This document shows positions 5,623 to 12,120 of a DNA stretch of 12,120 bases, one piece after another; the stretch's first letter is position 1; each line of letters starts with the position of its first letter. A program made the position numbers and the translations under genes. The stretch spans positions 1 to 12,120 of the forward strand of contig CAYWGR010000174.1 in the NCBI GenBank assembly GCA_964458015.1, in the 5' to 3' direction. This DNA comes from CAYWGR01 sp964458015. GTDB taxonomy: Bacteria; Planctomycetota; Planctomycetia; Pirellulales; Thermoguttaceae. The notes beneath the pieces were generated by a model. That model saw only the letters and a program-made list of their open reading frames with translations, had not been told where the DNA came from and searched no databases.

Positions 5623-6234
5623 TTACCAAGATCTGATTAAATCCGCAATTTTTTGCCTTGCTTGTTCTAAACTTGCAAGCCGCACGGCATCGCCCGCGTT
5701 GACGCCCTCGGCACGGATGAACTGGATGTCGGTTATCCCGACGAACCCGAAGATCGTGCGAAGCCAGGGCTCTTGATGGTCAAATACCTGGGTAGGCGTG
5801 TATGGGGCATATTGGCCTCCGCTGGCGGCAAGAATGACCATTTTCCGGCCTGACAGCAGTCCTTTCCAGTCTGTCGAAAACGTGCGGCCTATGCGAATTA
5901 TTTGATCTACATATGCTTTGAACGCGGAGGGCACGGAAAAATTGTACATCGGCACCCCCAACACGTAGCGGTCGGCTGCAATAAATTCATCGATCAATGC
6001 GTTGGACACTTGCATGGCCGCTTGGGCATCGGGTGCGTGCGATTCCGGGGGAGTGTAGGCCCCCACGATCCACGCTTCGGAAACATGGGGCGGCGGATTG
6101 CGGCCCACATCTCGATAAACCACCGTATCGCTCGGATGCGAGGCTTTCCAGCCGTCGATGAACTCTTTGGAAAGCTGCCGTGAAATCGACCGTTCGCCCC
6201 GCGCACTGGCATCCAGATGCAGAATGCAGCTCAT
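5623..6234 (-). CDS. azoR: FMN-dependent NADH-azoreductase (AzoR family)
   Basis: This is a flavodoxin-like quinone/azo reductase: a cytoplasmic FMN enzyme that reduces quinones and azo compounds with NAD(P)H, usually as a homodimer. The product is 203 residues (E. coli AzoR 201). Motifs in order are LHLDASARGERSISRQLSKEF (FMN-phosphate loop, residues 6-26), VPMYNFSVPSAFKAYVDQI (residues 94-112), IRIGRTFS, and ILAASGGQY (FMN-contact Gly-Gly). The start at ATG 6234 is well supported: on the minus strand an ideal AAGGAGGA (6242-6249) lies seven bases upstream. It is 82 bases downstream of the Hsp70-family gene on the same strand, so the two could be co-transcribed, though no functional link is evident. 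Family members are often annotated acpD from an old misassignment. Confidence 0.9.
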   Translation of the reverse strand: MSCILHLDASARGERSISRQLSKEFIDGWKASHPSDTVVYRDVGRNPPPHVSEAWIVGAYTPPESHAPDAQAAMQVSNALIDEFIAADRYVLGVPMYNFSVPSAFKAYVDQIIRIGRTFSTDWKGLLSGRKMVILAASGGQYAPYTPTQVFDHQEPWLRTIFGFVGITDIQFIRAEGVNAGDAVRLASLEQARQKIADLIRSW

Positions 6235-6316
6235 GGACAGATCCTCCTTCTACAGTTGCGTTTTTTCGGATAGGCAATTGTAGAAGCGAAGGAGCGTAAG
6301 GCAATTGCGGCTTTTT

Positions 6317-9300
6317 CTACGCGATCCGCAAGCCTTTGGGCAATGACTCGCCGAAGACAAGCCCTTGCTCGTCGGTGTCGAGCGTTCCGCCATTGCGTAT
6401 AAGTTCGATGAAATGCCGGGGCGCATGGAGCGTTTCGAGCCAATCGGCCGCTTCGCGGCGCGTTTTCTCGGGCAGATCACGGTATCGGTCTTCGGTTCGC
6501 CGCGCCAACTGCATTACCGTCAGTTGAGTTTCGGCGCTCTCTAATCGGAGCGACAACAATTTGGCGAGCCATTGCGAAACCGTTTCGGCGGGAACAACGG
6601 CGTTCAGCGGCCCATAGAGAGGCGATCTTGCTCCGAGGCGACCGATGGCCCAGATCATGGCAGGCCGCACAGGCTCCATCTTCCGTTTCGGCAGCATATC
6701 CAACAGCATCGAGCCAAGTTGGGCTTTGGTGGCTGAAGAAAGAAGCTCCAAGGAGCCTAAGAGCCGCCACATTTCCGGGGTTTCGGCAATTGCAAAACTG
6801 AAATCGCTGCGTCCTCGCCCTGTCATTAATTGATGATGCAGGCTGCGGATCGGGCCGAGCAGCGGGTCGGCCACCGCCTGTTGCTGGCCTGCCGCCAGAC
6901 CGCCGCCGATGCGTCGCCAGAGGATCCAGCCTTCGACGCGGACATTGGCGGCGGCATGGGCGAACTTGCCTTGTAGCAGCGTCCACGTTTGCGCAACGCG
7001 CCAATCATCGACGGCCAAACCATAACCTGGCCGCAATGCAAATCCCAGCAAATTCAACCAACGCGATTCATGCACGGGGCTGCGTCGTCGGCCGGGCTCC
7101 AGCTCAATTAAAGCCTCCCACATGCGCCGGCAAAGCGACGTCGGCCAGAGGTTTCGACTCATTCCGACGGCCGTTGCCAAGCGTTTCGCCAAACCGTCGG
7201 GCTTGTCATTTCCCTCGGGACCGAAGGCATTTTCGATCAACGTTCGACATTCCCGCCAGACAGCTTCGTCGATGAATCCCTCGCCTTCGGCTTGGGACTG
7301 ATGGGCTTCGATGTCGGTCTGCGTGGTCGATCGGACGTCGAATTGGAGCCGCCAACTTCGCCGGCCGCCGACCTCGCTGAGCCAAAGATCCAGGGTGCCG
7401 ATTTCGGTGAGCCGTGCGTGAAGATTCACGGAAACCACTTCGGCCGGATCTTTTTTGCGCGACCGCAACACCGTGCGAATCGGCGGCAAGGGCGTCATCC
7501 GCTCGCTATCGACCGTCACCATTTCACCGGGTTTATCGGTCAATCGCGTGCTGGAAACGAAGAGTGGAAACTCGACAGGTTCGGAAACCAGGAGATCGAA
7601 CTGTTGCGGCAAAACGGCGTCGTGGCCCGGCTCGATGCCTGCCGGTAAGAGGCAAACGGCGAGGGAGGGACTGGGATTAGAGACTAGGGGCTGGGGGCTA
7701 GGGGCTAGAGATTTATGATTTATGATTTCTGATTTATGATTTGTCGCCTCGGTATCCTGAACTCTTAACCCTGAACCCTCTTCACTAGCCACTGGGCACT
7801 GGGTACTGGGCACTTGTGCTGATGGCTGACCGCCCTCACCCCCGACCCCTCTCCCGCTTGCGGGCGAGGGGAGATGTGTTTCACTAGCCACTGGGCACTG
7901 GGTACTGGGCACTTGTGCTGATGGCCGGCCGCCCTCACCCCCGACCCCTCTCCCGCTTGCGGGCGAGGGGAGATGTGTTTCACTGGCCACTGGCCACTGG
8001 CCACTGGCCACTGGGCACTGGGTACTAGCCACTTGTTCCGATGGCTGAGCGCTGACGGCTGATTTCGTGTTTTCGACGCCGATGTAATAGGTTCGGGCCA
8101 AACCGGCGGCAATGCGTACGCCTTGGCCTCGGCGGACCATGCCGTAGTATGCGGCTCCGCGAGCAACGGCCAGATCAAGCCGATCGTTGTCTAAGACGAT
8201 CGGTTGCCATGTTTTTTGTTCGGTTGCGAACCAGCTTTCCAAGACCTCCAACAGCCGGCGGCGAAGCTGCGACGATTCGAAGACGCCGCCGTTCAGCAGG
8301 ACGATGTCGGGCCGCGCGGGGTCATAATCGGTCGGCATTTCGCTTTCGTCCATCGCCACATGCCGATGGGCGGTCAAAAACGCCGCCAAATAGCGAGTGA
8401 TTGCCGCATCGGGGGCGAATGGCAAGCCAAACTCTTGAAAGCCCGATCGCCGGTTGGCCGGTTTCTCTTCGAGGCCAACGCGCGGGAGGAAACCTTCGAC
8501 CAGCAGTTTGCACACCTCGTCGCGCGTCACTTCGAGATGCAGCCCGCCGCCGATGAGACGAGTTCCAGAGCCGGGCAAATTCACGGTAAGCTTTTCCGGC
8601 GCATCGGGGCGAAGCAGAGTTTCCTTCACAACCTGGCAAGTCCGCACCAGCACAGCCCATTGTCGCGGCTCTAGCTTGCCAAGCTTCGTCTCGATATATT
8701 TCGCCAAGGTCAGGTCGAGGTTATCGCCACCAAGGATCAAATGATCGCCGACGGCGACGCGATGGAATTGGACCTTGCCGCCTTCGCCGCGACGAACGCG
8801 AATCAACGTGAAATCGGAGGTGCCGCCACCGATATCGCAGACCAAAATTTTCTGGCCGGGCGAAACCAGTTGATCCCAATCGTCGGCATGAGCATTGATC
8901 CACGCATAGAAAGCGGCCTGCGGTTCTTCGATTAAAACGATGCGAGGCAAGCCGGCCTGTGCGGCCGCACGCACGGTTAGCTCGCGGGCCACTTCGTCGA
9001 ACGATGCGGGCAATGTCAAAACGATATCCTGTTGGCAAAGCGGATCGCGTGGGAATCGCGCGTTCCAAGCATCGCTGATATGCCGCAGATATCGGGCACT
9101 GACCTCGACCGGCGAAAGACGTTCGACATCGGCGGCTCCATGCCAGGGCAACAACGCCGCCGTGCGATCGACGCCTGTGTGACAGAGCCAGGACTTGGCC
9201 GAATTGATCAGACGGCCCGGGGTCATGGCGCCATGATCTCGGGCGAAAAACCCCACGGTTGCGGACGGATCTTCGGTATGCCAAGGACAGCGCAGCGCCT

Positions 9301-9580
9301 TGGCGGCGAACTCGCCCGAGGCCGGCTGGTAGTGGAACGAGGGCAGCGTTTCGCGGGCTTCGACCTGGCCGGGTGCGACGAGTTGCGGGACGGAAAAGGT
9401 CTGAATGTGCCAAGGGCTTTTGCTCGTATCGACATAGGTGACCGCGGAATTGGTCGTACCTAGGTCGATTCCGACCACGTAGCGGCTGGGCGTCGATGCT
9501 AAAGAGGGGTTATGTTTCACGGATTGCTTGCTGCTGTAGGGATAGTATAATAACACAAGTGAGGGATACCTCGCTTGCAT
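6317..9580 (-). CDS. long Hsp70-family protein with C-terminal DUF3731-like region and a repeat-derived insertion
   Basis: This is an Hsp70-type ATPase of 1087 residues. The actin-like ATPase domain spans about residues 34-503. It has phosphate-1 VVGIDLGTTNSAVTY (35-49), LIEEPQAAFYAW (216-227), phosphate-2 ILVCDIGGGTSDFTLI (245-260), LGGDNLDLTLA and the adenosine motif IVLLNGGVFESSQLRRRL (426-443). About residues 640-740 look like the substrate-binding beta region. The helical tail (about 760-1070) resembles DUF3731 of long Hsp70 homologues, whose chaperone clients are unknown. Residues about 505-636 are low-complexity sequence encoded by heptamer and REP-like DNA repeats, absent from the usual family layout, where the Gly-Leu-Ala-Arg-x-Tyr-Tyr motif leads directly to an AVCLLPAG-type segment. 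No frameshift or stop is present. Start is uncertain: ATG 9580 lacks a Shine-Dalgarno, and GTG 9520 would give a more family-like N-terminus. Confidence 0.85.
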   Translation of the reverse strand: MQARYPSLVLLYYPYSSKQSVKHNPSLASTPSRYVVGIDLGTTNSAVTYVDTSKSPWHIQTFSVPQLVAPGQVEARETLPSFHYQPASGEFAAKALRCPWHTEDPSATVGFFARDHGAMTPGRLINSAKSWLCHTGVDRTAALLPWHGAADVERLSPVEVSARYLRHISDAWNARFPRDPLCQQDIVLTLPASFDEVARELTVRAAAQAGLPRIVLIEEPQAAFYAWINAHADDWDQLVSPGQKILVCDIGGGTSDFTLIRVRRGEGGKVQFHRVAVGDHLILGGDNLDLTLAKYIETKLGKLEPRQWAVLVRTCQVVKETLLRPDAPEKLTVNLPGSGTRLIGGGLHLEVTRDEVCKLLVEGFLPRVGLEEKPANRRSGFQEFGLPFAPDAAITRYLAAFLTAHRHVAMDESEMPTDYDPARPDIVLLNGGVFESSQLRRRLLEVLESWFATEQKTWQPIVLDNDRLDLAVARGAAYYGMVRRGQGVRIAAGLARTYYIGVENTKSAVSAQPSEQVASTQCPVASGQWPVASETHLPSPASGRGVGGEGGRPSAQVPSTQCPVASETHLPSPASGRGVGGEGGQPSAQVPSTQCPVASEEGSGLRVQDTEATNHKSEIINHKSLAPSPQPLVSNPSPSLAVCLLPAGIEPGHDAVLPQQFDLLVSEPVEFPLFVSSTRLTDKPGEMVTVDSERMTPLPPIRTVLRSRKKDPAEVVSVNLHARLTEIGTLDLWLSEVGGRRSWRLQFDVRSTTQTDIEAHQSQAEGEGFIDEAVWRECRTLIENAFGPEGNDKPDGLAKRLATAVGMSRNLWPTSLCRRMWEALIELEPGRRRSPVHESRWLNLLGFALRPGYGLAVDDWRVAQTWTLLQGKFAHAAANVRVEGWILWRRIGGGLAAGQQQAVADPLLGPIRSLHHQLMTGRGRSDFSFAIAETPEMWRLLGSLELLSSATKAQLGSMLLDMLPKRKMEPVRPAMIWAIGRLGARSPLYGPLNAVVPAETVSQWLAKLLSLRLESAETQLTVMQLARRTEDRYRDLPEKTRREAADWLETLHAPRHFIELIRNGGTLDTDEQGLVFGESLPKGLRIA
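7673..7709. repeat. heptamer tract, GGGGCTA family (inside the Hsp70 gene)
   Basis: On the + strand, five successive 7-base units read GGGATTA, GAGACTA, GGGGCTG, GGGGCTA, GGGGCTA, ending in GAG. It is the same repeat family, including the terminal GAG, as the left arm of the pyrH-frr hairpin (2909-2939). It is translated on the minus strand in the Hsp70 insertion, roughly residues 624-636. Confidence 0.85.
7710..7744. repeat. heptamer tract, GATTTAT family (inside the Hsp70 gene)
   Basis: Five tandem 7-base units, GATTTAT, GATTTAT, GATTTCT, GATTTAT, GATTTGT, directly abut the GGGGCTA tract with no gap. On the minus strand they encode the NHKSEIINHKS segment of the insertion. Base composition is sharply AT-rich compared with the flanks. 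Confidence 0.85.
7756..7782. repeat. heptamer tract, CCTGAAC family (inside the Hsp70 gene)
   Basis: Units CCTGAAC, TCTTAAC, CCTGAAC and a degenerate CCTCTTC follow one another at seven-base spacing. The tract leads directly into the 99-bp tandem repeat block. Confidence 0.65.
7783..8036. repeat. 99-bp tandem repeat with CACTGGC heptamers and a REP-like hairpin (inside the Hsp70 gene)
   Basis: Copy 1 (7783-7881) and copy 2 (7882-7980) differ at two of 99 positions. A partial third copy starts at 7981. Each copy opens with CACTGGC-type heptamers: five in copies 1 and 2, eight in copy 3. Copies 1 and 2 continue with GCTGANN-type heptamers and then a GC hairpin (7846-7871 and 7945-7970), with outer arms CCCCTC/GAGGGG and inner CCCGC-TT-GCGGG. 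The period of 99 equals 33 codons, and three extra heptamers add 21 bases, so the Hsp70 frame is kept throughout. Confidence 0.9.
8037..8067. repeat. heptamer tract, GCTGANN family (inside the Hsp70 gene)
   Basis: GATGGCT (8040-8046), GAGCGCT, GACGGCT and GATTTCG follow at seven-base spacing, giving GCTGANN units. Shorter versions (GCTGATG, GCTGACC) occupy the equivalent position in the 99-bp copies at 7818-7831. This is the last tract before normal Hsp70 coding sequence resumes at about 8069. Confidence 0.7.
9544..9549 (-). promoter_or_regulatory. possible -10 element for the Hsp70-family gene
   Basis: On the minus strand TATACT (5 of 6 consensus) occurs about 24 bases before GTG 9520. If used, transcription would begin at about 9537, downstream of ATG 9580, making GTG 9520 the real start. 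I cannot find a good -35 at the right distance, so this is tentative. Confidence 0.25.
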
Positions 9581-9630
9581 CCTATGTTTTGCTCAAGAAG
9601 TCGTTTAATATAGCGTAAGGTGGAAATCGA

Positions 9631-9753
9631 ATGGAAGAAAGAGAACCGGAAGAACCTGGCCCTCAGATTTTAGCGAAAATTGTCGCGACTGTCGTGCTAT
9701 TGTTGGCCGGCTGCTTTATGGGGCTTTGTGCCCGCTGGCTCATGGGCCACTAA
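9631..9753 (+). CDS. 40-residue single-TM protein, function unknown
   Basis: ATG 9631 is preceded at seven bases by AAGGTGG (9617-9623), a good Shine-Dalgarno. The product is an acidic N-terminus (MEEREPEEPGPQ), one hydrophobic stretch of about 20 residues (ILAKIVATVVLLLAGCFMGL, roughly residues 13-32) and a short basic tail CARWLMGH. It probably spans the inner membrane once. It is divergent from the Hsp70-family gene, with 50 bases between their ATG codons, so the two may share a control region. I do not recognise a family. Support is the ribosome binding site plus the amphipathic layout, so its reality is likely but unproven. Confidence 0.55.
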   Translation: MEEREPEEPGPQILAKIVATVVLLLAGCFMGLCARWLMGH

Positions 9754-9782
9754 ACGTTCTTTAGCTTGTTTCTAACCCGCCC

Positions 9783-9808
9783 TGTTCCGAAGGCCAAACT
9801 TCGGAACA
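9783..9808 (+). repeat. GTTCCGAAG palindrome, third site of the dispersed family
   Basis: TGTTCCGAAG (9783-9792) and CTTCGGAACA (9799-9808) form a ten-base-pair stem with a six-base loop GCCAAA. The stem matches that of the tsf-pyrH spacer hairpins (1990-2011, 2046-2071), with a different loop. It lies 29 bases after the 40-residue gene and could act as a 3'-end structure, but no T-run follows. Confidence 0.7.
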
Positions 9809-9884
9809 CTCTGCGTTTGGTTGCCTCAAAACGCTCTTTACACAGCCGTCGCGTCGCGGTAATGTGCGACCCTTGATGTGCCAA

Positions 9885-9898
9885 GCATGTGAACATGC
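9885..9898 (+). promoter_or_regulatory. inverted repeat GCATGT-GA-ACATGC, possible operator
   Basis: Six-base arms around a two-base centre make a near-perfect dyad 26 bases before the ATG of the 79-residue gene. Its size suits a dimeric DNA-binding protein. No promoter could be placed with confidence and no regulator is nearby, so the role is a guess. Confidence 0.3.
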
Positions 9899-9923
9899 AC
9901 ACTTTGGGTAGGAGACGACGTTT

Positions 9924-10163
9924 ATGAATTTCTTTTCTTGGATTCGCGATGGTGTTCGTCATGCAGTGTTACTGGGTGTTTCCGATGCGGTGAACGACAT
10001 CGGCACGCCGCCGGAGGGCGACGACATCGGTCAGCGGCTTTTGCAGGCATTGCGAAGCGGTCAGCCGACGATAACGGCCGAATCCACGTCGCACGAACGC
10101 ACCTCGCGTAAGAAGCTTGGCCGCTCGCTGGAACAAATCCAGGCCACGGCCAAGGGGGCGTAG
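9924..10163 (+). CDS. 79-residue hypothetical protein
   Basis: ATG 9924 has GGAG (9911-9914) nine bases upstream. The N-terminal third reads MNFFSWIRDGVRHAVLLGVSDAV, which looks like an amphipathic or weakly membrane-associated helix. It is followed by a polar section IGTPPEGDDIGQRLLQALRSG and a basic tail (RTSRKKLGRSLEQIQATAKGA). There is no signal peptide cleavage site, no Cys and no catalytic motif. It converges with the minus-strand HEAT-like protein gene, 108 bases away. I do not recognise a family. The ribosome binding site and protein-like composition support a real gene. Confidence 0.55.
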   Translation: MNFFSWIRDGVRHAVLLGVSDAVNDIGTPPEGDDIGQRLLQALRSGQPTITAESTSHERTSRKKLGRSLEQIQATAKGA

Positions 10164-10212
10164 GGGCTGAGGGGCGTATTCCGCGTACAAGGTCAGGTTT
10201 TCACTGCGTCGT

Positions 10213-10240
10213 AAAAAAACTAGGCATTGCGAAACCGCAA
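10213..10240 (-). terminator. weak intrinsic terminator for the dedA-hypothetical pair
   Basis: Read on the minus strand, TTGCG-GTTT-CGCAA (10240 to 10227) is a five-base-pair stem. Seven bases later a run of seven T (10219 to 10213) follows. It lies 32 bases after the stop of the minus-strand gene at 10272. The short stem and the gap before the T-run make it a modest candidate. Confidence 0.35.
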
Positions 10241-10271
10241 GCGGCTGGTCGGGCACTTCGTGGAAAATGTG

Positions 10272-11306
10272 CTAGGGGCGGTTTTCGATCTTCGCTCGCA
10301 ATAGTTCCCGCTTGTCCTTCTGGGTGTCGGGCGGAGCGGCAGGATCGACCGCGATCGGTTCGCCTAATAAAGCGGTTAGTTGTCGAGCGGCCGTTTGACG
10401 GATCGCAGGCTCTGGTCGGTCAAGCAGCAACAGCCAAACCGCCGGATCGCCGGCCAAGTTGAACGCCACTTGATCGACCGTATCGTCGTTGGCTTGTCCC
10501 AAGGCCTCGATGATGCGAGAAATACGGAATTGCTGCTCGGCATCCAACCGCTTGTAATCGAGCCTTTGCAAGTAATCAATGACGCCGGCATCGCCGGCGC
10601 GCAAGGCACGGTCGGCGGCTTCGCGCTTTGCGTAGCTGTCGTCGGCCAGTTGCGAGACGAGTTCCGCCCAACGCGCCCGGCTGGAGACTCGCGTTACGTC
10701 GGCATCGCGGAGCAATCGCGATTCAATGTCGACGGCCATATCGGCCAGTTTCCAATCGGGTCGCAAGATTTCCAACAGCGGCGGCAGAAATTCACGGCAT
10801 TCCTTGGGCGAAGCCATGAGAAGATGCCAGATGCCTTGCCCGCGAAATACTTGCCGAGTGTCGCCTGCGCCAATGGCCAGCGAGGTTTTTTCGTTGGCCA
10901 CTTGGCTGAATTCCACGGCCTTGGCTGTTGATTTTCCCACCGGCTCGCGGCGAATCAATAAACGATCGTTCGCGGCCGCGGCCTCGATGACGAGGTGTTC
11001 TTCCAGGTTGGTGCGTTCATATTTGAGCAACGGCTGGCCGTTTTCATTGCTGAGGCTAAACGATTCCTTGAGGTCTTTGCTGTTATGCGACTGCTGGATG
11101 TTGCTCAAGCGGGAGCCATCCACCATAATGCGTCCGTTGACGATGCGATAGCGAAACCAATTGTTCTGGATGATTTGCGTCAGCAATCCACCTTGGGGCG
11201 CGAATGCTCGGATGCGTTGTTGGCCATTGGCGGGAACGCAGACGGCGGCTCCAAGGAGCATTGCCGCGATTCCCAACACTCGTACAAACGGCCTACAGCA
11301 ATTCAT
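10272..11306 (-). CDS. secreted protein with HEAT-like C-terminal repeats, function unknown
   Basis: The product is 344 residues. A Sec-type signal peptide is clear: MNCCRPFVRV then a hydrophobic core (LGIAAMLLGAAVCV), with cleavage probably near PANG-QQ at residues 26-30. The middle region (about 31-200) matches nothing I recognise. From about residue 215 on, ARWAELVSQLADDSYAKREAADRALRAG and later PEPAIRQTAARQLTALLGE have the alternating helix pattern of HEAT/Armadillo-type repeats, common in planctomycete periplasmic proteins. The C-terminus is charged. ATG 11306 overlaps the stop of the upstream dedA-family gene in ATGA, implying translational coupling; GAGGA lies upstream as a weak ribosome binding site. 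A structural or binding role in the envelope is likely. No enzymatic motif is visible. Confidence 0.75.
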   Translation of the reverse strand: MNCCRPFVRVLGIAAMLLGAAVCVPANGQQRIRAFAPQGGLLTQIIQNNWFRYRIVNGRIMVDGSRLSNIQQSHNSKDLKESFSLSNENGQPLLKYERTNLEEHLVIEAAAANDRLLIRREPVGKSTAKAVEFSQVANEKTSLAIGAGDTRQVFRGQGIWHLLMASPKECREFLPPLLEILRPDWKLADMAVDIESRLLRDADVTRVSSRARWAELVSQLADDSYAKREAADRALRAGDAGVIDYLQRLDYKRLDAEQQFRISRIIEALGQANDDTVDQVAFNLAGDPAVWLLLLDRPEPAIRQTAARQLTALLGEPIAVDPAAPPDTQKDKRELLRAKIENRP

Positions 11307-11995
11307 ACGGGTTCTTCCTCTTTCTTGGTCACGGATTCAACATCAAAGCCGGCGGACGGCATTTTGGGACAGGCCGGCGGAATAGGTTGCGTCGAAATAT
11401 GCTGTTCCATCGCGGCACGTTTTTTAACATGCCGGCGCCAGAGATAAATTGCAATGCCACCGAGCGCGGTCACGGTGCAGATGGTCAACAAGACCTCGGC
11501 ATCACGAACCCAACCTGCGATATGGTTGCCGAAAAAGTAGGTCAACCAAAAAAACGTGCCGACGACGGCCGTGGCGCAGATCAAGTCGATCACGACGAAC
11601 CGCCGGAACGAAACTCGCAAGATACCGGCGGTCAGGTACACGGGAGAGCGCAAACCCACGAGAAAACGCGCGAGAAAAAACACCTTCAAACCATGCCGGC
11701 GGAATTTTTCCTCGATTTGATCTTCGCGTTCGGGGGTAATAAACCGCGCCCACCACCGATGATCCCGCAACACGCCTCGTCCGAAGTGATAGCCGATCCA
11801 ATACATGACGCAATCGCCCACCAAAGCGCCGAAAAGACAACAAAGGAAGGCAACTAGGGGATCCAGGGTTCCATTGGCCGACAGAATCGCAGCGGTGATG
11901 ATGGGGACCTCCTCCGGGAGAGGCAGACCCGATCCGGTCAGTATCAGCACCAGGGTTATCGCCAAGTAGGAACTAGGCGCCAAAAATATGTTCAT
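11303..11995 (-). CDS. DedA-family (SNARE-associated / VTT domain) membrane protein
   Basis: DedA proteins are polytopic inner-membrane proteins of the VTT fold. Some act as undecaprenyl-phosphate or phospholipid transporters. The product is 230 residues. Visible family features are the re-entrant segment TGSGLPLPEEVPIITAAIL with the conserved acidic pair Glu28-Glu29, GALVGDCVMYWIGYHFGR (56-73), and the signature RFLVGLRSPVYLTAG (110-124) with its two arginines and Gly. Further hydrophobic spans lie at about 133-158 and 166-186. A basic, Lys/Glu-rich cytoplasmic tail of about 40 residues follows. ATG 11995 has only a weak GGGAAAG next to it. The gene is followed in ATGA overlap by the secreted HEAT-like protein, making a two-gene operon. 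The substrate cannot be told from sequence. Confidence 0.88.
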   Translation of the reverse strand: MNIFLAPSSYLAITLVLILTGSGLPLPEEVPIITAAILSANGTLDPLVAFLCCLFGALVGDCVMYWIGYHFGRGVLRDHRWWARFITPEREDQIEEKFRRHGLKVFFLARFLVGLRSPVYLTAGILRVSFRRFVVIDLICATAVVGTFFWLTYFFGNHIAGWVRDAEVLLTICTVTALGGIAIYLWRRHVKKRAAMEQHISTQPIPPACPKMPSAGFDVESVTKKEEEPV

Positions 11996-12040
11996 CTTTC
12001 CCAGATTGAGGACGAATAAGTGTTCTTCGTAGTAGAGGGC

Positions 12041-12070
12041 ATTTTACCTCTAAGCGGCGGCCAGCGTCTA
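12041..12070 (-). promoter_or_regulatory. possible promoter of the dedA-family operon
   Basis: On the minus strand TAGACG (12070 to 12065, four of six -35 bases) and TAAAAT (12046 to 12041, five of six -10 bases) are 18 bases apart. Transcription would start near 12034, giving a leader of about 40 bases before ATG 11995. Nothing else is seen in 11996-12120. Confidence 0.35.
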
Positions 12071-12120
12071 GCGGGCCAGGGGGAAAAGTTTTGCCTTGGG
12101 TAGGACATTCTTTCGGGTGG

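Noticed and set aside
7765..8178. 137-residue minus-strand frame in the Hsp70 repeat block
   Set aside because: Alternative-frame translation of the same 99-bp repeats, with no ribosome binding site or domain.
6317..9580. Hsp70 gene as a pseudogene or a two-gene fusion
   Set aside because: The repeat insertion is large, but the frame is open from the ATPase motifs to the C-terminus, with all nucleotide-binding motifs intact on one side and a well-formed C-terminal half on the other.

Overview
The window looks like a bacterial chromosome segment of moderate-to-high GC. It carries no mobile element, rRNA, tRNA or CRISPR array that I can see. The organism is probably a member of the Planctomycetota (Pirellulales-like). 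That is an inference from protein style (a secreted protein with HEAT-like C-terminal repeats, a long DUF3731-like Hsp70, non-canonical EF-Ts and UMP kinase motifs) and from the dense short dispersed repeats. It was not confirmed by any search.

Left part (about 170-3560, + strand): the conserved translation block rpsB - tsf - pyrH - frr, encoding ribosomal protein S2, elongation factor Ts, UMP kinase and ribosome recycling factor. The genes are intact, but each junction holds a different structured element. rpsB/tsf has a UUCG-capped terminator-like hairpin. tsf/pyrH has GTTCCGAAGC palindromes. pyrH/frr has a 32-bp-arm imperfect hairpin made of 7-base repeats, abutting an frr start that has no Shine-Dalgarno. 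Downstream of frr lies an array of CCGGGAGCT hairpin repeats in an 867-bp gene-free stretch.

Middle part (4422-9580): a RimI-like acetyltransferase (+) converges on, and overlaps by 20 bp, a small metallophosphoesterase (-). Next come an FMN-dependent azoreductase (-) and a 1087-residue Hsp70-family protein (-). The Hsp70 gene is the most unusual object here. Between its ATPase domain and the following domain, about 130 codons consist of several families of heptanucleotide repeats plus a 99-bp tandem unit containing a REP-like hairpin, all kept in frame. One heptamer family is the same as that at the pyrH/frr junction.

Right part (9631-12120): a 40-residue single-TM protein and a 79-residue hypothetical protein (both +), then a minus-strand pair. 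In that pair a DedA-family membrane protein is followed, with a 4-bp ATGA overlap, by a secreted protein with HEAT-like repeats.

No defence, secretion or biosynthetic system is visible. The most novel aspect is the heptamer-based repeat biology, including its incursion into a chaperone coding sequence.
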